Shown one piece after another: positions 39,782-41,680 of a DNA stretch of 41,680 nucleotides. The DNA is from Nisaea nitritireducens (GTDB lineage Bacteria; Pseudomonadota; Alphaproteobacteria; Thalassobaculales; Thalassobaculaceae). How positions within the stretch are numbered: position 1 is the stretch's first letter; each line of letters begins with the position of its first letter. The DNA lies in the NCBI RefSeq assembly GCF_014904795.1, contig NZ_JACZFS010000075.1:1-41680 (forward strand). Reading direction: 5' to 3'. The position numbers and the translations under genes are program-made. Under the pieces are notes generated by a model. That model was not told the origin of the DNA. It saw only the letters and a list, made by a program, of their open reading frames with translations, and searched no databases.

Positions 39782-40098
39782 ATGGGGCGTCTCTTGCTGT
39801 TGGGTGGATTGGCCACCTTCCTGTCAGGCTGTGCCAGCAAGTTTCGGCCGTACAATGGACCCGACGTGACCCGATTGCGCATGTACAAGGCACAGCGGTT
39901 GCTGTTCCTTAACGGGGCCGTCGGCGTGTTTCGGACCTATCCCATCGGATTGGACTTCGCACCCGAGGCCACAAGCAGCTCGAGGGTGACGGACGCAGCC
40001 CAAAAACAGGGAGTCCCGGAACGAGGCGAGCGGACGCGCGTTTCGCCTTTGCAGAGAGGGAGCGACGTCCTTTCTCCGCACTGAGCGGCAGCGAGATT
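39782..40098 (+). pseudogene. Frameshifted, truncated L,D-transpeptidase (YkuD) lipoprotein
   Basis: The frame starts with a lipoprotein signal (LLLLGGLATFLSGCASKF, lipobox Cys) and the N-terminal part of a YkuD-type L,D-transpeptidase (MYKAQRLLFLNGAVGVFRTYPIGLDFAPE). At about 39968 one base is missing: the expected GHKQLEGDGRSPKTG continues only in the next frame. After about 40010 in that frame the homology ends and the catalytic HxxH/Cys region is absent. The frameshift and the truncation make a functional enzyme impossible. The open frame from 39782 ends at 40084; the shifted frame ends at about 40098. Confidence 0.75.
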
Positions 40099-40252
40099 TA
40101 AGGTAAACACCTCCAAGAGAAAAAGACCTTAGATCCGGAGATCCATCGTGGGATGCACCAATCAAGGTCTGGTTTCAGGGCAAGATAGGCTTATCCGTTG
40201 AACAGCCGAGTTTAGCTAATGTCTGACATCTAGGAATGATTCTTGATGCGAT

Positions 40253-40594
40253 CTATTCGCCAAGAACTCGTCGACGTTCCTCAAACTCTTCCGTGTCGAT
40301 TTCACCCTTGGCGAAACGCTCTTTAAGGATATCAAGGGGCGTTCTACCAGTTGCGTGCGCGTGATGCGCGGCGCCATGGCCGGTTCCAACGAGCCAGCGC
40401 ACCAAGAAAACGACCACGGCCACGGCGACGGCGATGAATACGATCATCATGATAGGCCCTAAAAACCATCCGTGCCAACCGCCCGACCACATGTGCGGAC
40501 CGTAATTGGGAATTTGCGCTTGTTGGGCAAGGGCCAGTGGTGACGTTGCCAGCCCCGCCACCACGCCAACCATTGCGAATGTGTATTTTAGCAT
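40253..40594 (-). CDS. SHOCT-domain membrane protein (second copy)
   Basis: This is a 113-aa protein with a signal peptide (1-23, ALAQQ), one membrane helix (about 42-68, GPIMMIVFIAVAVAVVVFLV) with His/Gly/Trp-rich flank (MWSGGWHGW, HGAAHHAHATG), and a C-terminal SHOCT motif LDILKERFAKGEIDTEEFEE. It has the same layout as the protein at 14997-15305. It lies 49 bp after the Met-rich gene on the same strand, so one operon behind the FNR box at 41211 is likely. A role in metal handling is inferred from context only. Confidence 0.82.
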   Translation of the reverse strand: MLKYTFAMVGVVAGLATSPLALAQQAQIPNYGPHMWSGGWHGWFLGPIMMIVFIAVAVAVVVFLVRWLVGTGHGAAHHAHATGRTPLDILKERFAKGEIDTEEFEERRRVLGE

Positions 40595-40643
40595 GACTAA
40601 ACCCTCTTGAGTTCACGGAGGCAATGCAAGCAATCCGTTTCGA

Positions 40644-41132
40644 CTATTGAACCGCCTGCATGCGCCCCGTGTGACGGTCGACGTCGATCTTCCGAACCAA
40701 CGAGCCGTCCTTGGTCACGATTTCGGCAACGATGGTATCGGCGTCTTTTTCAGTAATCTTTCCGACTTTCAGGTTCGGGTTCCCGGCCCAGTCAACACGA
40801 TGTTCCATCATGTGCTTGACCTCCTCGGCGGTCAGGTCGCGCCGCAAAGGTTGCATCTGCCCGCGCCCATATCCACCCATCATGGGCATCTGACCCATCA
40901 TTCCTTGGCCCATCATCGGCATCTGGCCTTGATTGCCTTGACCCATCATGCCATGTCCCATCATCGGCATCTGGCCTTGATTGCCTTGACCCATCATGCC
41001 ATGTCCCATCATCGGCATCTGTCCTTGGCCGCTGCGCTGAGAGTCGGGACCGTGCGCGATAGCCGACGCGGCCACCGATACGATAAAAACCCCTGCCAAT
41101 GCCAATTCGGGTAACTTCACTGTCAGTCTCAT
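40644..41132 (-). CDS. Periplasmic Met-rich protein with tandem repeats and PepSY-like C-terminus
   Basis: This is a 162-aa protein with a signal peptide (1-26, SAIAHG). Residues 35-92 are built of Met/Gly/Gln/His repeats (unit QMPMMGHGMMGQGNQG, 16 aa, two exact DNA copies plus partial ones), a classic Cu(I)/Ag(I)-binding composition. The C-terminal 65 residues (LTAEEVKHMMEHRVDWAGNP, then KVGKITEKDADTIVAEIVTKDGSLVRKIDVDRHTG) look like a PepSY-type domain. It is likely a periplasmic copper buffer. The first gene of a two-gene minus-strand operon with the SHOCT protein, behind an FNR/FixK box about 80 bp upstream. Confidence 0.75.
   Translation of the reverse strand: MRLTVKLPELALAGVFIVSVAASAIAHGPDSQRSGQGQMPMMGHGMMGQGNQGQMPMMGHGMMGQGNQGQMPMMGQGMMGQMPMMGGYGRGQMQPLRRDLTAEEVKHMMEHRVDWAGNPNLKVGKITEKDADTIVAEIVTKDGSLVRKIDVDRHTGRMQAVQ
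40909..41004. repeat. Tandem repeat, two identical 48-bp units
   Basis: The units 40909-40956 and 40957-41004 are identical, and partial copies flank them (from 41005 and before 40909). Each unit encodes 16 Met/Gly-rich residues on the minus strand. Perfect identity indicates a recent in-frame expansion. Confidence 0.9.
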
Positions 41133-41210
41133 GGCGTCGTCCTTTCATGGATGCTGTGCAAAAAAGATCACCGCTTTCACGGAACTTAGGTCAGTTGTCG
41201 AATACGTTCA

Positions 41211-41224
41211 TTGATCTCTATCAA
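41211..41224. promoter_or_regulatory. Perfect FNR/FixK-type box upstream of the Met-rich gene
   Basis: TTGAT-CTCT-ATCAA matches the FNR/Anr/FixK consensus at all ten defined positions. Centred 41.5 bp upstream, transcription on the minus strand would start near 41176, with a weak -10 (TAAGTT, 41188-41183) at the expected distance and a 44-nt leader before the Met-rich gene. Confidence 0.7.
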
Positions 41225-41371
41225 ATCCTTGCAGGATAGTGTCCCAGGATGTGGTGGGTCAGGCACCCTGACGCCTATCTCCAGCGGTTGTCGTTGCCAG
41301 TTTATTCCGCCGCCAAATGAAGCGGGTGAATGTCTTCAGGTTTGCACAACTCCTCGACGGTTTTCAATTTC

Positions 41372-41560
41372 ATGTCCGAGCACCATTTTTGGTTATCTGA
41401 AAGCCAATTCATCCGTCTTGAACCGTTGTTGCCAAACAAGCCGCGTGGTTTTCCTCGGATTGATGATCGTCGTGTTATCTCCGGTATCATCCATTTGATC
41501 CGGGGCGACTGATGTGGCGAGATGCAACGGCGGTCTATGGGCTCAAGCAGTCACCTATAA
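41372..41560 (+). pseudogene. IS5-type transposase N-terminal remnant
   Basis: MSEHHFWLSESQFIRLEPLL followed by PNKPRGFPRIDDRRVISGII is the start of an IS5-family transposase. After LIRGD the frame stops at 41512; the next family residues (W-R-DATAVYG) continue in another frame and break off near 41560, where repeat B begins. The catalytic DDE part is absent. A dead insertion-sequence fragment. The 41225-41371 stretch before it shows no gene, and no terminal inverted repeats were identified. Confidence 0.75.
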
Positions 41561-41569
41561 TGTTCGTTT

Positions 41570-41587
41570 AACGTCCGCTCTCCACCC
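41570..41587 (-). repeat. Dispersed repeat B, reverse copy next to repeat A
   Basis: AACGTCCGCTCTCCACCC matches 10253-10270 with two differences. It directly precedes repeat A copy 3. Confidence 0.5.
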
Positions 41588-41603
41588 AAGCCGGACTGAG
41601 GCG

Positions 41604-41680
41604 CTGCGCGATAGGGATCTTACCCGAATGGGCGGGAGACACGCGAAGCGTGGCTCAGTGGAGCGACTGACAGCCTGGCC
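41604..41680 (+). repeat. Dispersed repeat A, copy 3 (cut by the window end)
   Basis: This starts CTGCGCGATAGGGATC like copies 1 and 2 and carries the hairpin CACGC-gaa-GCGTG (41640-41652). The 3' part diverges from copies 1 and 2 after GGAGCGACTGA, or is shortened. It runs to the end of the window. Confidence 0.75.

Noticed and set aside
38083-39888. Long open frames antisense to the Zn/Cd/Pb ATPase
   Set aside because: Typical mirror frames of a GC-rich gene; the + strand ATPase has complete motifs.
1-41680. CRISPR arrays, rRNA and tRNA genes
   Set aside because: No regularly spaced short repeats were seen; the only tandem repeat is the coding 48-bp unit at 40909. No rRNA or tRNA-like sequence was recognised by eye; a covariance search would be decisive for tRNAs.

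Overview
The window looks like an accessory region (genomic island or plasmid/ICE segment) of an alphaproteobacterium. The evidence is a GAAC-N7-GAAC LexA box of alphaproteobacterial type in front of umuDC, gene families and leader sequences of the kind found on rhizobial/sphingomonad-type plasmids (ArdC, DUF1419), and many overlapping start/stop junctions. The species cannot be named. No rRNA, tRNA or CRISPR array was recognised. Base composition changes from block to block (mer operon and TRAP genes clearly more AT-rich than the catabolic genes or the second P-type ATPase), which suggests stepwise acquisition.

Layout. (1) 1-11.7 kb: a dispersed repeat, a LexA-controlled umuDC error-prone polymerase operon, a LysR regulator followed by a catabolic operon (TfdA/TauD-type dioxygenase, GMC oxidoreductase, HpcH/HpaI aldolase) that ends in a monooxygenase remnant, then a divergent mercury operon (merR / merT-merF-small ORF-merA), a WGR protein and a short tyrosine recombinase. 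(2) 11.7-27.6 kb: a copper block. A CueR-type promoter drives a YHS-domain Cu+ P-type ATPase, followed by cueR, a SHOCT membrane protein, two c-type cytochromes, a small membrane protein behind a perfect FNR/FixK box, a beta-propeller protein, DUF2933, an isoprenylcysteine-methyltransferase-like protein, a TVP38/DedA-like protein and an APC permease. On the opposite strand lie a small Cys/His-rich protein with its own CueR-like promoter, a CopI-like cupredoxin, CopA multicopper oxidase, CopB, an ABC membrane domain without ATPase and a PCuAC-like protein without copper ligands. An EamA exporter is divergent. (3) 27.7-30.2 kb: plasmid-type debris (truncated ardC and DUF1419 behind two copies of one 187-bp leader, a HigBA-type toxin-antitoxin pair). 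(4) 30.2-39.7 kb: two TRAP transporter membrane modules without any DctP binding protein, a CadR/PbrR-like MerR regulator, a cytochrome-like protein that has lost its haem motif, and a ZntA/CadA-type ATPase. Three MerR-type promoters with 19-bp spacers stand in front of the two TRAP operons and the ATPase. (5) 39.7-41.7 kb: a frameshifted L,D-transpeptidase, a second SHOCT protein, a Met-rich periplasmic protein behind another FNR/FixK box, an IS5-type transposase remnant and the dispersed repeat again.

Reading of the whole: three metal modules (Hg; Cu; Zn/Cd/Pb), each with its own MerR-family sensor, are separated by direct copies of one structured repeat. The most unusual proposal is that a divalent-metal-responsive MerR protein controls two binding-protein-less TRAP transporters together with a Zn/Cd/Pb ATPase. 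That is inferred from promoter architecture and gene order, not demonstrated.
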